From positions 1,612,001-1,676,000 of the forward strand of contig JAUPFP010000031.1 of assembly GCA_036925085.1 (NCBI GenBank): a stretch of DNA of 64,000 nucleotides. The letters are read 5' to 3'. The position numbers were made by a program, and so were the translations under genes. The stretch comes from Brachycybe producta (Eukaryota > Arthropoda > Diplopoda > Playtdesmida > Andrognathidae). Shown one piece after another: positions 10,624 to 21,241 of this stretch; positions within the stretch are counted from its first letter, which is position 1, and each line of letters opens with the position of its first letter. The notes under the pieces are model-generated. The model was not told the origin of the DNA, ran no database searches, and saw only the letters and a program-made list of their open reading frames with translations.

Positions 10624-11309
10624 TTAAAATAACGACGAAACAAAATCTGATTTAATTTTGTCGTATGTTTCTTTAAAGAACGAACACAAGTGAAATGCCA
10701 TACTATAAACGCGGCATCATATAACTTTTTTTTTTGTGGCCTCACCCTTACTCATTATTGTATACAGGGTGAGCTTAAAAACAAGTTAATTTATAGAAAA
10801 TATTAATTAGAAAATTTAAAAAACAAATATGGTGCCCAGAGCAAGGCAACTGAAGATTGAAGTAGATTTCAAAATCCAACTAGAAGTAAAGATGATCACA
10901 GCGTGAGAGAGAAAAAAATTTAAGACAAAAAAAAAGCACGAAAACACACAAAAAAACGAGCCATTTTGAGAAGAAGACCACAAAAAATGAGTGCAAAATA
11001 TGGTTAAAAAGCAATGACGTCATCATCATAGCATAGTTATGGTGTTTGGAACCCACAAAATGCAAAAAAAAAAACAGAATCTAGCATCAGCGAGCGGAAA
11101 CTTATATGAGTCCGAAAGAGAACAAAAATAGAAGAAGAAGAAGAAGCGCGGTGTGTTTTCATCATTCTCGTCGAGCTCGGTCGAGACTTCGGGAATGGGT
11201 CACTTTTTCAACGACAATTTTCTCCCCCATTTTTATTATTCTCAAAATCGTATGCTACGTTTACAGTTTGCATTTCATAATCACAGTCTTATCTGATCTC
11301 TCTGCGGTA

Positions 11310-11740
11310 AAGCCGCGATCACATTGGCAATATTCAAAAAGGAAGATTCACACTGCAATGTGTCCTTGAATTAATCCCAATCGCCAACTTGCAAGAAATT
11401 GCAACACATCGTCTTAAGTGCCGTTCACACTGGTTATTTTTTTTTCTTGCAAGAATTAAGATTCCGTGTAACAAATAAGTCAAATATTGTTGTGAATTTG
11501 GCAGTTTCTTGCAAAAAAAAAGCAGAAAAGAGCGTTTTCTGTAAGACGGTGTCTGCAAGAAATCACTTTGAAGCTGAGCGTCCACTAAGGTCCCTGACGC
11601 GCAACGCTGCATCACCGATCAGCTTAAGTCTGGCAAGAATATTATCAACATTGACAATTGCAATTAATTCAAGGACACATTGCAGTGTGAATCTTGATTT
11701 AAATATTGCCAATGTTAGAAGCAAGCAAATGAATTGAGAT
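11310..11740. repeat. family L, inverted repeat GCCGCGATCACATTGGC
   Basis: ATCACATTGGCAATATTCAA with ACACTGCAATGTGTCCTTGA on the left is answered by TCAAGGACACATTGCAGTGT and TTGCCAATGTTAG on the right. The gap 10628-11310 holds a stray ACAGGGTGAGCTTAAAAAC (a transposon-end-like motif, compare 62570) and nothing else recognised. Confidence 0.7.
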
Positions 11741-11909
11741 AACGCAACATTTTTCTGTGACGTCACTATTCCGTATATTTGCCGTTTGCACCGCACAAAG
11801 TCGCTTATATTTGTAAACCAGACCTTTAAATACATATCTTTAAGAAAATCAAAGTGAAACGCCAACTACAAACACGACATAAAACTTTGAAAATGATGTT
11901 AAATTCTGG

Positions 11910-12275
11910 CTGCATCCGGAAACTAAAAAATATTTCTTTAAGGTAAAGCAATTCTGAGGGCTTTCACCTCCTAAAGAATTTCCGGATGTGATTGATTTTG
12001 CCATTTTGTTCTCAAATATGAGGCCATAAAAAGCCTCATATACTGTATAGAGGAGGCCATTTTGAAAACATGACGTCCACAATTCTTGACAATTAAACCT
12101 ACAAACTTTTGTTATGAGAAAGATGCTAACTTTCTTGAGAAGAGTATGTGGAGCTAGCATAGTTCCCGGACATGTTTTCTTTACAGACACCACAAAACCA
12201 CATGTTTCCAGAAACTACTCTTCTGTTTTCTTTAGAGATAATACATTTTTTCTTTAGTTTCCGAATGCAGCCAAT
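11910..12275. repeat. family J copy 2
   Basis: The ends GCTGCATCCGGAAACTAAA and CTTTAGTTTCCGAATGCAGC are the same as in the copy at 1622-2205, with the internal GGCCTCATATTTGAGAACAA-type sequence also shared (here inverted). Confidence 0.75.
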
Positions 12276-12279
12276 GGCA

Positions 12280-12700
12280 ACCGCAAATTAACCAATCATA
12301 ATCAGTCACTTTGATTTAGATCAAAAGCCATCCAAGAACCAGATACCCAGAGTTCAGTTCTAGAGGCCCAAACACAGAAAGCGTAACCGTTCATTCAACA
12401 TCCAGCCTCAGAGGCCTCATTGAGCCCTCTTGAGGCCAGATGCAGAACGGTGCTACTTCAGTGGAAAAGTTCCAAGACCCAAACTCCATTTCAAAAGGTC
12501 CACCAAAGTGACCCATTCCAACTCTCGAAGGAGGGTTCATGCGTTCGAACCCGGTGTGCGTGCAACCCGATCATTTCCACCCCCCCTTCTCAATCTTCCC
12601 ACTAATAACTGACATGCCAGTGACGTCATGAACAAAATTAGGTGGGTCAATTAGTGTGTGTGTGGTCCACCTTTGTTGGAGACGGGTGGTGTCCGTCCCT
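12280..12700. other. GC-richer island in the long KCNQ intron
   Basis: A patch with balanced base composition next to the candidate exon at 12704. It contains no family member that I recognise and no convincing splice pair of its own. It may be conserved regulatory DNA or an old exon. I cannot tell which. Confidence 0.3.
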
Positions 12701-12703
12701 TAC

Positions 12704-12790
12704 TACGCTGCGAACTGTTCTGAGAGGCTTCACGCTGTAGAAGACCGCACCACGTACTCGTAGCGATACTCTCCGTCGATTGGTTCTCCA
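12704..12790 (-). CDS. candidate 87-bp cassette exon of KCNQ
   Basis: This lies inside the 10-kb intron in an island of higher GC. On the minus strand TTCACAG precedes 12790 and GTAAGG follows 12704. In the phase left by the 17829 exon it reads 28 codons, ENQSTESIATSTWCGLLQRE and on to SSQR, with phase 1 on both sides, so it could be included or skipped in frame. The composition suits the disordered linker it would extend. A second open frame (WRTNRRRVSLRVRG...) is more basic but has the wrong phase. I know no homologue, so this is a splice-signal prediction only. Confidence 0.35.
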
Positions 12791-13164
12791 CTGTGAATTA
12801 CATTCATTTTTTTTACAATTCAGAGAAGAAAACAGATCTTTTCTAAGGGCACTAATTTAATGGCGGTTCGTTGGTTCGATTTACAGGGTTGTCAAATTAA
12901 TATGATTTTTAACTTATTTAGAAAACAAACAAAAAAAAATCGAAAATTAACAATTTTTTTCTCGATTATTTAATTTTTTTTTAAAAAAAATATGCAAATT
13001 AAAATTTTTAATTTAGTTTAAAATTTCTAACAATTGTAATTTAACTTAAATATTTGTAAAATTATTATGCAAATATTTAAATTAAATCTAATGCATTTAA
13101 GATGTTTTTAAAAAAAATAGCTGATTTTGTAACTCCGGTTATTTCTGCAATTTCAGAAAAGCAA

Positions 13165-13370
13165 CACTAGGAAGAAATCGAAATTTTGTTAGAAACTAGA
13201 AAGGTAGCTGAATCACTTAATACTCTTTTGATATTGGTATCATTCAAAATGAACTTTTTTGAAAGAAAAAAAAAGCTTATTTTAAAAGATATATCAAAAT
13301 GAAAATAACTCTAAGTGATTGAATTACCCTTCTAGTTTCTAAAACATATTCTAAACCAGCATAAAGATTA
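13165..13370. repeat. family B copy
   Basis: GAAACTAGAAAGGTAGCTGA on the left and ACCCTTCTAGTTTCTAAAAC on the right face each other around a diverged centre. 12800-13165 is very AT-rich with nothing recognised. Confidence 0.8.
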
Positions 13371-13499
13371 AATTAGTTAAGTAAAATATTCAAAATAAAT
13401 GCAAATTAGCAATTATAATTTAAATTCGTTAAATTAAATTAAATCAAATTGATTTAATTTTTTAAATAAAAAATTAAAGCCGAAATTCAAGAAAAAACA

Positions 13500-13660
13500 A
13501 AGTTTGGCACTTTGAACTTTAACCCTCTGAAGTAAGATTTCTACCTAAATCCTGTTCAAGGATGGCACCCGCCTGTGCTCCGAGAGAATTCAAGTTGAAG
13601 TTCAAGTGCCAAGTTGTCCTTCTTGAATTTGAACCTTAAATGAAAAACAACCCTGTTTTT
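13500..13660. repeat. family Y fragment, inverted
   Basis: CTTTGAACTTTAACCCTCTG and, inverted, CAAGTTGAAGTTCAAGTGCC surround CCTGTTCAAGGATGG. The family forms a tandem array at 56120-57110. Confidence 0.55.
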
Positions 13661-14191
13661 CGTTTTGAATAAGATAAGGGTGCATTCACAAACATCAAGT
13701 GTCGCCAGAAATATAACTTTGAGATATTCTTTCAAACAAATGATTCCAGAATCTACCGGTTCACAAAATTAATAATTAAAAAAACTATATAAATGGCTAA
13801 CACTTGACAATTGTAAAATGCCTGAAATAAGCAAGTGCCAATTTTGTTATGTATAATAGTTTAAAATGAATAATAACAAAAAAAAAAACACAAATCAAAG
13901 TGGCTCAAAACACAAACAGCAACAACAATGACAACAATCTAAGAAAAGCCAGTGCTCAACTATTATTTTAACTAGCTACCTAATTATGTGTGTTTGTGTC
14001 TTATATGTGTGTGTGTGAGAGTCAACTCTCGAGAGTGATCACTAATGCCTGCCTCTCTCTCAACTTCAAATTCAATATATAATGAAATTAATACATTATT
14101 GTGGCTGCGACACTGTGTGTGTGTGTGTGGCTGGGTGGGTGGTGGCGGCGGCGGCGGTGCCTTGGAAAATTTCTCCATCCTAAGACCAGAG

Positions 14192-14398
14192 ACAGGCATT
14201 TAGAAATCGGGACGAACACAAGTTGGCTCCGCCCTTTTTATGACGACCGGCAACTTCTAATTGGTTTGTTGGTGTGGTTCGACGTTGAAAAGGGCGGAGC
14301 ATGTGACGTCAGACTACATAACCAACCAATTAGAAGTTCCCGGTCGTCATAAAAAGGGCGGAGCCAATTTGTGTTCGTCCCGATTTCTAAATGCCTGT
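14192..14398. mobile_element. family A copy 1, about 207-bp fold-back MITE
   Basis: ACAGGCATTTAGAAATCGGG and its complement form the ends, and the element is palindromic apart from the centre. It carries CCGCCC and GGGCGG boxes, ATTGG and CCAAT boxes and a perfect TGACGTCA at 14304-14311. It has no open frame of its own. The (GT)n and (GGC)n stretch just before it (14113-14160) is a separate simple repeat. Confidence 0.9.
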
Positions 14399-14694
14399 AG
14401 GTCAGAGGCGTAAATTAAGCAACAATGCAAGCTTGCAACCAGCAGCAGTCTCTAGCAATTGTTGCTGGTGACAACTACGCTAGCGGCACTTTTACAGTCA
14501 ACAACCGTAGAAAAAAAAACAACTAATCCATTATTTTGAATATCAAGCGCACAAGCATGAGCACGAGTAGTCTGGGCCCAACTTTACAGAACATCTGTAC
14601 AGCTTGTAGAGTAATTATTCAAATTGAAGTTTAAAATTAATTTTCAAAGGCACCTCCCCCCAATTTGCGTGTATGTGTCCGTTTGTATTACGAC

Positions 14695-15267
14695 TAGGGC
14701 TCGGATTTTTATGCAATATCATGCATATTTTTATAAATCTGTGGCTCAAGAGTCAATTATAAAGTATAAACCTCCCATACCTACCTTGTACGCACATGAG
14801 TTAAATGTGTTTAGGTGAATTCTACGGAATCCAGTTAAGGACACGAACCAAATAAAAATTGACTTTATTATTAATATTTTAAATTGTTTATATAATTATA
14901 TTTAAGTATTAACTCAATATTGTCAGATTAATTAACTGAATAAATTGAATTCGACATATTGTTTGTTTGTCCTTCATAGGGCTCTGTAGAAAACGTTTAT
15001 TATTTAAATGCATTTAAATTATCAGGTGTGTGTGTGTAATAGGGTACATTATTAGATCAACCAACAATTTTTTTCAATAAAAAATACTGGTTAGAGGTTA
15101 GAACTTTAGTTAATAACTGATAGTAACCAGACATGTAGCCTCTAACCAGCCTTTATGGTTAGAAAAAGCATAATTGTAGTTGCTCTAATGATGATTACTT
15201 CACAATTGGCACTGGAGCCACAAATTGAGAAACTATTGCTTGACATTGCATAAAAATCCGAGCCCTA
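14695..15267. mobile_element. family E copy 1, interrupted by a family F insertion
   Basis: The left end GGGCTCGGATTTTTATGCAA starts near 14699 and the right end GCATAAAAATCCGAGCCCTA ends at 15267. Between roughly 14785 and 15040 lies a family F element (ACATGAGTTAAATG ... CAGGTGTGTGTGTG), so F inserted into E. Confidence 0.75.
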
Positions 15268-15414
15268 ACTATAACAAATGTTTGCATATTAAAAACATAT
15301 TTTTAAAGCACTTCAAAAATGCAATAAAAAGAAGCAGAAAAATAATAATTAAAAACCAAATTTCATCACACATAACAACATTGTTATAAATTTGTGACAA
15401 CAAAACACAGGCAG

Positions 15415-15765
15415 TTGGGCGCACAGGCAAGTATGCACAGCAGTAAACATTTTGTTGGCCCCGCCCTTTTATGAGCTTCATCAATTTCTAATTGGTTTGT
15501 TACTTGGTCTGATGCCCACATATGCTCCGCCCTTTTCAATTTTTAATTGGTTGATATTTAGTCTGACGCTCATAAAAAGGGGCGGAGCCAACAAGATTTT
15601 ATTGCTGGGTACACTTGCCTGTGTTGAACGCAGCCAGAAAAATTCTGTTAGCCCCGCCCTTTTATGAGCATCAATCAGACCACTAATAAACAGAATCAAA
15701 CACGTAACAAACCTAAATAACCAATCAGAACGACTTTTTCTGGCTGCGCCCAACTGCTTCTCAAC
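15415..15765. mobile_element. family A relative (GCCCCGCCCTTTTATGAGC type), compound
   Basis: An outer pair, TTGGGCGCA near 15415 and TGCGCCCAACTGC near 15745, encloses one element with ends CACAGGCAAGTATGCACAG and ACACTTGCCTGT (15428-15622) and flanking CCCCGCCCTTTTATGAGC arms. It is a diverged branch of family A with the same GC and CCAAT boxes. Confidence 0.65.
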
Positions 15766-16055
15766 AAAACATTGTTTTGAGGAATTTTTTTTGGAATTTG
15801 ATTTTCAGCTAAATGAAAAAAAAAAAAAATGTTTCAGAAATAAAAATTGCTAAAGGTGGACAAAATAAATTATATTAAAAACCAAATTGAAAAGGTGATT
15901 TTAAAATTAACTAATTATGGGAACGGAAAAAAATGTCCGCCTTTTGAAACTTCGCGGAACCGCAACAAAATATAAATAAAACAACACCGAAAAGCAAAAT
16001 ATTTCAAGAGAAAAACCAAAAAAAAAACCACAGAATATGTAATTTGTATATCATT

Positions 16056-16400
16056 TAAGGTGGTTTTTTAAAGTGTAAACGGGTCCTTTTGAAAAACTGA
16101 TTATTCTGTTTTTCAGGTGCAAAATCAAGATAAATTTGATTATGCTTTAAAAAACTAGAAGGGTAGCTCAATCACTTAAGAGTATTTTTTCATGATATGA
16201 TATTTTTCAAAATAAACTTACGTCAGTTTGAAAATATTTTTAAAAAATATTTATGTCTATAAAATACAATTAAGTGATTGAGTTACTCATCTAGTTTCTA
16301 AAAATACTTTCTAGTTTCTTTTAATTTTGCTCTTCTGATGAAAAATAGAATTATCAGGAGAGTTTCTAGAAATCAGCTGGTTCTGAACCCATCTTAATGT
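16056..16400. repeat. family B copy with TTAAGGTGG end
   Basis: It starts TTTAAGGTGGTTTTTTAAAG and has the arms AACTAGAAGGGTAGCTCAAT and TGAGTTACTCATCTAGTTTC. It ends near CCCATCTTAATG. The stretch 16400-16720 is a further diverged relative. Confidence 0.75.
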
Positions 16401-16724
16401 GAAAAGTCCATTCATTTCGAAGTTATGGAAAAAATGTCAAGCAAACTTTTAAAAGAAAATCAAAATTTTGTTTAAAAAGTAGAAAAAGTCAAATTAGCAC
16501 TTCAAATCACTATTTTCATATCAATGGTTAACCAAACAAAGGTTACCCTCCCACCATTTTAGGTATAAATATGATACTTACAAACCTAAAACCTAGAATT
16601 AACTTCTAGTGCATCTTCTAGTTTTTAAGTGGAAATTTAAAAAAAAACTGAACTCCGAACGCCCTTACTGAGATTCTAGTTTCAAACAAACTTTCAAGAT
16701 TCTTTTAAAAGTTATATTTCTTAA

Positions 16725-17335
16725 TTGTGGTTAGTTTTTTTTTTGAAGTGATTGAAACGTGTTGGTCATTTCTAGTCTTTAAGCTTACTATCAGTGGTCT
16801 TATGTGTAAACTTATAACTATTATTATTATTATTAAAAGTGGTGGTGATGGAGGTGGTTGTGTTCGGCAACAAAATATAGATATAGAGAGATATTATCAC
16901 ACGACTTTACACAAAGGATTGATGGGAAGATGAGCACTGGACGTTGGCTCGATGGTCCATCTCACTGGACATGGGACAGTTATCGAACAAACTGTCGAAA
17001 GAACGGACGCCACATGTACTTTATGTTTTCAGAGAGAGAAAGAAAGAGCACATAAAAGAAAACACACAGAGAGAGAGAAAATGAAAATGAAAAATGAAAG
17101 ATGAGAGGGTACATTTTTTTTAAAAAAAACTTTCTTTCGTCCTAAGAACAAAAATTGCCACCAAAAACGAAAAAAAGATCTGCTCGAAACGGACAACGAA
17201 CTGTCCCTTGCACATAACGTTATAAAAAACAAAACACGAACACATCGAAAAGATGGTTCACATTAAGTTGAACTTACTGTTTATATTTACGAAATGTGCT
17301 CCCCATAATGGGGTCAATCGTAAAAAGAAGCAATA
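16725..17335. other. intron sequence with a GC-richer patch at 16925-17030
   Basis: A (TTA)n run near 16820 and a GA-rich run near 17035-17085 flank a patch of balanced composition. The plus strand of the patch is open (GRWLDGPSHWTWDSYRTNCR and on), but no splice pair or homologue is recognised. It is recorded as unexplained. Confidence 0.3.
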
Positions 17336-17339
17336 TTGC

Positions 17340-17695
17340 AAGCGAACGAGCGAATCTACGAAAACACGTATGGAACTTCGTAGAAACATCTTTTAAACAA
17401 AATTCAAAGTGTTTTCGAAACTAAATGAATAAATTAACGAGTTGGTTACTTTTTTTTTATGATGATCTATTTAAAAATAATCGTTTAACGACTGTTTTCA
17501 AATACCGATTTTCGTTTTCGAGCATTATCGGCATTATTAAAGCAATTATATTCAAACAGATCGCAATGAAAAAGTAGTCACTCTGTTAATTTACTATTCT
17601 TGTTTCGAAAACACTTTGAATTTCGTTTAAAAGATGTTTCTACGAAGTTCCATACTTGTTTCTGTAGATTCGCTCGATTTAAATGTCGATTTTCC
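17340..17695. repeat. family B relative with GAACGAGCGAATCTAC arms
   Basis: CGAACGAGCGAATCTACGAA and GGAACTTCGTAGAAACATCT on the left are answered by GATGTTTCTACGAAGTTCC and TAGATTCGCTCG on the right. The inner arms are AAGTGTTTTCGAAACT-type, a variant of the B core in which CTAGAAG is changed. ACGCCATCTAG lies just outside at 17727. Confidence 0.7.
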
Positions 17696-17828
17696 ATACA
17701 ACTCTTATGTACGATGACCAACAGTAACGCCATCTAGAAGCACAATTTGTAAACACAAACCTCGTTCGTCACGAAATCGCAAAAACAAAAAAGATCAGAA
17801 GAAGATTTAAGGTCGTCGCTCTACTTAC

Positions 17829-18037
17829 CGTCCGAGTTCCTTTTGGCGATGGAGTTCTCCGAGTTCTCTTTGGCCACCGAATCCTCGCTGACGCTCGTGT
17901 TGAGACGATTGCCAATGTTTTCGCTGGAAGCATTGACATCAGCCAACCGACTTCGTACCATCGGAGAATGAGTGGACGACTGTTTGTGACGCTTTATGGT
18001 CGGAAGGCGACTTACGAATGAAGCGTTGTGTTTAAAT
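17829..18037 (-). CDS. KCNQ: KCNQ channel, helix A-B linker exon with probable helix B
   Basis: Acceptor GGTTAG|A and donor ACG|GTAAGT. One base completes Ser273, 69 codons follow, and one base remains. It opens FKHNASFVSRLPTIKRHKQS. This resembles the arthropod segment SFKHNASFV-RLPTI and aligns loosely with vertebrate helix B (SFNDRTRFRASLRLK), so I take it as the likely second calmodulin-binding helix. The rest, from LADVNASSENIGNRLNTSVS to the end, is polar, rich in Ser, Asn and Glu, and ends SIAKRNSD. It is probably a disordered linker with phosphorylatable serines. An alternative acceptor GCGAG lies 6 bases upstream but gives the wrong phase. Residues 274-342. Confidence 0.85.
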
Positions 18038-18359
18038 CTAACCTCGCAGAAGAAAAAAAAAAGCCATAAAAATACAAAAAAATTTTTTTTAGAAAAATTT
18101 GGAATTTTTCGTAGAAAAAAATGACAGAAATTATAGAAAAAAAAAAGTGAAACAAAATAAAAGTGTAGGTAGAAAGTTTGTATATACCATCAATTACGAA
18201 AAGCATTTTGGAAGAAGAAGAAGAAGAGAATTTTGTGCATTCGAAAAGATAAAAAAACAAAGAGAACATTCAAAAAAACGATTAAACAGGAATTAAAATA
18301 AATAAAGTGGAAGAAATGTGGATGCAAAATGTTATTTTTTATGCGTGAAATAATTATGA

Positions 18360-18912
18360 TTAGGGCTCGGATTTTTATGCAAAATCAAGCAAACGTTTCT
18401 CAATCTATAGCCCGAGAGAAAATTGTGAAATAATAATCCCGTCTTACGTTTTTTTTTAAATAAAGAATACTGGTTAGAGGCTAGCACTTTCTAGTTGACA
18501 ACTGATAATAACCAAGACATCTAGCCTCTAATCAGCCTTTTTTGATTAGAAAAAAAAAGCATAATTACAGTTAACTCACAATTGTTGGCACTTGGGCCAC
18601 AAATTGAGAAACATTTACTTGATATTTAGGGCTCGGATTTTTATGCAATATCAAGTAACTGTTTCTCAATTTGTGGCCCAAGTGCCAATTGTGAAATAAT
18701 CATCCTCCTCATTACAGCAATCAACAATTATGTTTTTTTATTAAAAAAAGCTGTTTTGAGGCTAGATATCTGGTTACTATCAGTTACTATCGATTGATAA
18801 AAACCAATAATTTTTGGTTGATCTAAACGGGAATTGTTACTTCACAATTGGCTTTTGGGCCACAGATTGAGAAACAGTTGCTTGATAAATGCATAAAAAT
18901 CCGAGCCCTATT
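18360..18912. mobile_element. family E copies 2 and 3, end to end
   Basis: Two elements abut near 18628. Each starts TAGGGCTCGGATTTTTATGC and has the mirrored GGTTAGAGGCTAG / CTAGCCTCTAA and TTGTGGCCCAAGTGCCAATT arms. The second ends with ATAAAAATCCGAGCCCTA. A further TTGCATAACAATTCGAGCCC fragment follows at about 18915. Confidence 0.85.
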
Positions 18913-19129
18913 GATATTGCATAACAATTCGAGCCCTAATTATGATATAGTTATATAACGCGTTTATAGTCGGTATTTCGCGATTAAGTCCGTTATTTAT
19001 CTGTGAACAATTTTGAATACAAATTACAAAAAAAAAGGAGGTCACTAGAAAATGTTGACTGTAAACGCAGCATATATGTAGTGGAAACCCCGCTTAAAAT
19101 GGTTTTATGAACAGCTGATTTTCGAACTC

Positions 19130-19390
19130 TTGATTATTCTTTCTTTTAAGAAAAAAAAACTAGAAAGTGTTTTAGAAACTAGAAAGAGTAGTTCAATTAC
19201 TTAATCGTATTTTTCATGTCGATATCTTTCAAAATAAACTTTTCATAGATAAAGGGGTCATTTGGTCATTTTTCAAACTGACATAAAAGTTTATTTTGAA
19301 AGATAATCAACATAAAAAATACCCTTAAGTGATCGAGTTACTCTTCTAGTTTCTAAAACACACTTTCTAGTTTCTTTTAATTTTTTTTCT
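19130..19390. repeat. family B copy
   Basis: The arms AAAGTGTTTTAGAAACTAGA and ACTCTTCTAGTTTCTAAAAC surround TTTCAAAATAAACTTTTCAT and AAAGTTTATTTTGAAAGATA. It lies in the 3.2-kb intron between the 21242 and 17829 exons. Confidence 0.85.
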
Positions 19391-19404
19391 TATGAAAGAT
19401 CAGA

Positions 19405-19590
19405 GTTCGAGAGGCATTTTCACTTTAAAACGAAATGAAAGAGACCGGAATATTTTTTCGTGTTATTCCTATAATTTTAACCGATATAATGATGGCTGCG
19501 ACCGAAAATATATTTCGTGTTGTTTGATTTTTCGTGTTATCAGTTTTCGTGTTAAAAATTTTGGAGACTTTTTTTTTTCGTGACAAAAGT
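19405..19590. repeat. family N, AACACGAAAA-type inverted repeat
   Basis: Multiple TTTTCGTGTTA motifs with a left CACTTTAAAACGAAATGAAA. The family is seen cleanly as a perfect hairpin at 34250-34345 and again at 29568-29695. Confidence 0.5.
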
Positions 19591-19654
19591 GAAACATTTA
19601 CAAAACAAAACAAAAAAAGCCAATTGGAATCACAAAGATTGTATGAATTTCCAG

Positions 19655-19915
19655 AAACTTAAGTTTGTTTTAAGAAACATGTTTTATAAATATATTCAAA
19701 TTATATTTGAAACTAGAAGAGCGAAAAATTGTTGGCATTTTCGTGAAAATATATTTCAAAATAAAACTTTTTATGTCTCAAGTTTAAAGAAGGCTAAAAG
19801 TAATTATATTATTTTCAGAAGTTGTCATAAAAAGTTTGTTTTTTTAGACATATTTCATGAAAATACTTTTAGCTCAATTTATTTACTATTCTAGTTTCTA
19901 ACAAGTTTTGAATAT
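19655..19915. repeat. family B, diverged copy
   Basis: AAACTAGAAGAGCGAAAAAT and ATTTACTATTCTAGTTTCTA form the arms, with TTTCAAAATAAAACTTTTTA inside. Confidence 0.65.
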
Positions 19916-19964
19916 ACGAAGATTATTTTATTATTTAGTTTGTTCAGTCTAGCATGCAGTTTAA

Positions 19965-20175
19965 AAAGCCTACGAGGCCCAATAGCACGCAAGGTTAAAA
20001 AAGAAGCCCAATATGGTCTGATCTTGTGCAAAAGAGTACGAGGCCCAACAGGTCCAAGAAGCCCATTAGGAAAAAAAGCCCGTATGACCTGGGATTTCAA
20101 AAAGCCCAACAAGACTATGAGGACCACAATTAAGCCCACCACGAGCAAGAAGCCCACTAGAGAGAAAAAGTCCAG
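19965..20175. repeat. family V, GAAGCCCA-rich degenerate repeat
   Basis: GAGGCCCAATAG, AAGAAGCCCA and CAAGAAGCCCACTAGAG recur every 20-40 bp on this strand, the complement of the GTGGGCTTCTTG type at 59770-60220. Confidence 0.5.
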
Positions 20176-20214
20176 AAGGGGAAAAAAAAAGCTCACGATG
20201 AAAAAAATTACAGG

Positions 20215-20635
20215 TGGGACGAATCCTAAATTTTCTCGAATCCGAATCCTAAAGGGTTATCGAATCTCTCGAATCCTTCGAATCTTTCATATAAGAATTT
20301 TATATTATTCATTAAGAAGATACAAATAAATGAAATAATATTAAATATTAAATTATTAATAATAAAAACAAGTGTGGCTTCACTCAGGGGGTCGTCCACA
20401 AGGCGATCCATTGGTGATCCGGATACCACCGAAATTGAAACAATCGCCCGTTTTTTTTTATTAGTGAACGCTTCTATTGGACGTCAATGGCGTTAAAACT
20501 AGTTTTACCAAAGTTTTTAACAGTTTTTTTAATGTTTAGATTCGAAAGATTCGAAAGACAAAAAAAACGCAAAGATTCGCCTTTTCGAATCTCGAATATT
20601 TTTCAAGATTCGCAGGATTCGAATGTTCCATCCCT
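20215..20635. repeat. inverted repeat of CGAATC / GATTCG clusters
   Basis: GAATCCGAATCC, CGAATCTCTCGAATCC on the left and AGATTCGAAAGATTCG, AAGATTCGCAGGATTC on the right pair across about 250 bp. Family V sequence follows to 20790. Confidence 0.6.
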
Positions 20636-20925
20636 AAAAAAAACAAATCATGGAAAACGCCCATGGGTCCAAAAAAAAAGCTCTTGGCTTTGACATTCCA
20701 AAGGCCCGCCAAGCATATGCGGCCCATAAAACCCATCAGGTACAAGAAGCCCACGAGAGAAGAAAGCCAGCCTTCAACGAAATTACCCGAACCCAAACCC
20801 AAACCTCGTGTTAAGTGAATTCCGTAAAAGTAAAATAAAAATGTGAAAGAATGTATTTTTTGTAAAAATGAAATGAGATGAAAACAGGGGTTGAAGGTGC
20901 TCGTAATTTCTTTGTTTGTACTTAC

Positions 20926-20973
20926 AGAAGACTCCCCGAAGCCGAGGGAGGTTCCTTTTCCGATTTATCTTTC
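20926..20973 (-). CDS. candidate 48-bp cassette exon of KCNQ
   Basis: I infer this possible small exon from splice signals alone. A T-rich minus-strand tract ends TTAAAG before 20973, and GTAAGTAC follows 20926. Read in the phase left by the helix A exon, the 48 bases give one completing base, 15 codons reading KDKSEKEPPSASGSL, and two bases. Length and phase (2 in, 2 out) allow it to be included or skipped without shifting the frame. Small optional exons at this place after helix A are known in the KCNQ family, but I have no homologue of this peptide. It could be chance: the acceptor AAAG is weak. Confidence 0.4.
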
Positions 20974-21117
20974 CTTTAACCAGACAAACCAAAACAAGAT
21001 ACAGAACCACAACAATTATGACATAAAAAAGACACAACAAATGGCAACAAGAGCAGAAAACAAAAAAAAAATGTCACAACAACAGCATTTGGCATAAAAT
21101 AACAACAAAAACAACCA

Positions 21118-21138
21118 ACGACGACGACGACGACGACA
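21118..21138. repeat. (ACG)n microsatellite
   Basis: Six to seven perfect ACG units lie in the intron just upstream (in plus coordinates) of the helix A exon. Confidence 0.9.
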
Positions 21139-21241
21139 AGAATCACAATGCACAAAGTGACTTTTTCTCAAGAAAAGAAGAAATGAAAAGTAGAAAAAAC
21201 AAAACGGTTTCCGTAAAAAAAGAGAGAATCGAGGAACTTAC

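Noticed and set aside
17275-17360. Minus-strand segment with TTTCGTAG and GTAAGT that could be an exon
   Set aside because: The in-phase peptide has no KCNQ character and the segment overlaps the outer arm of a family B-like palindrome.
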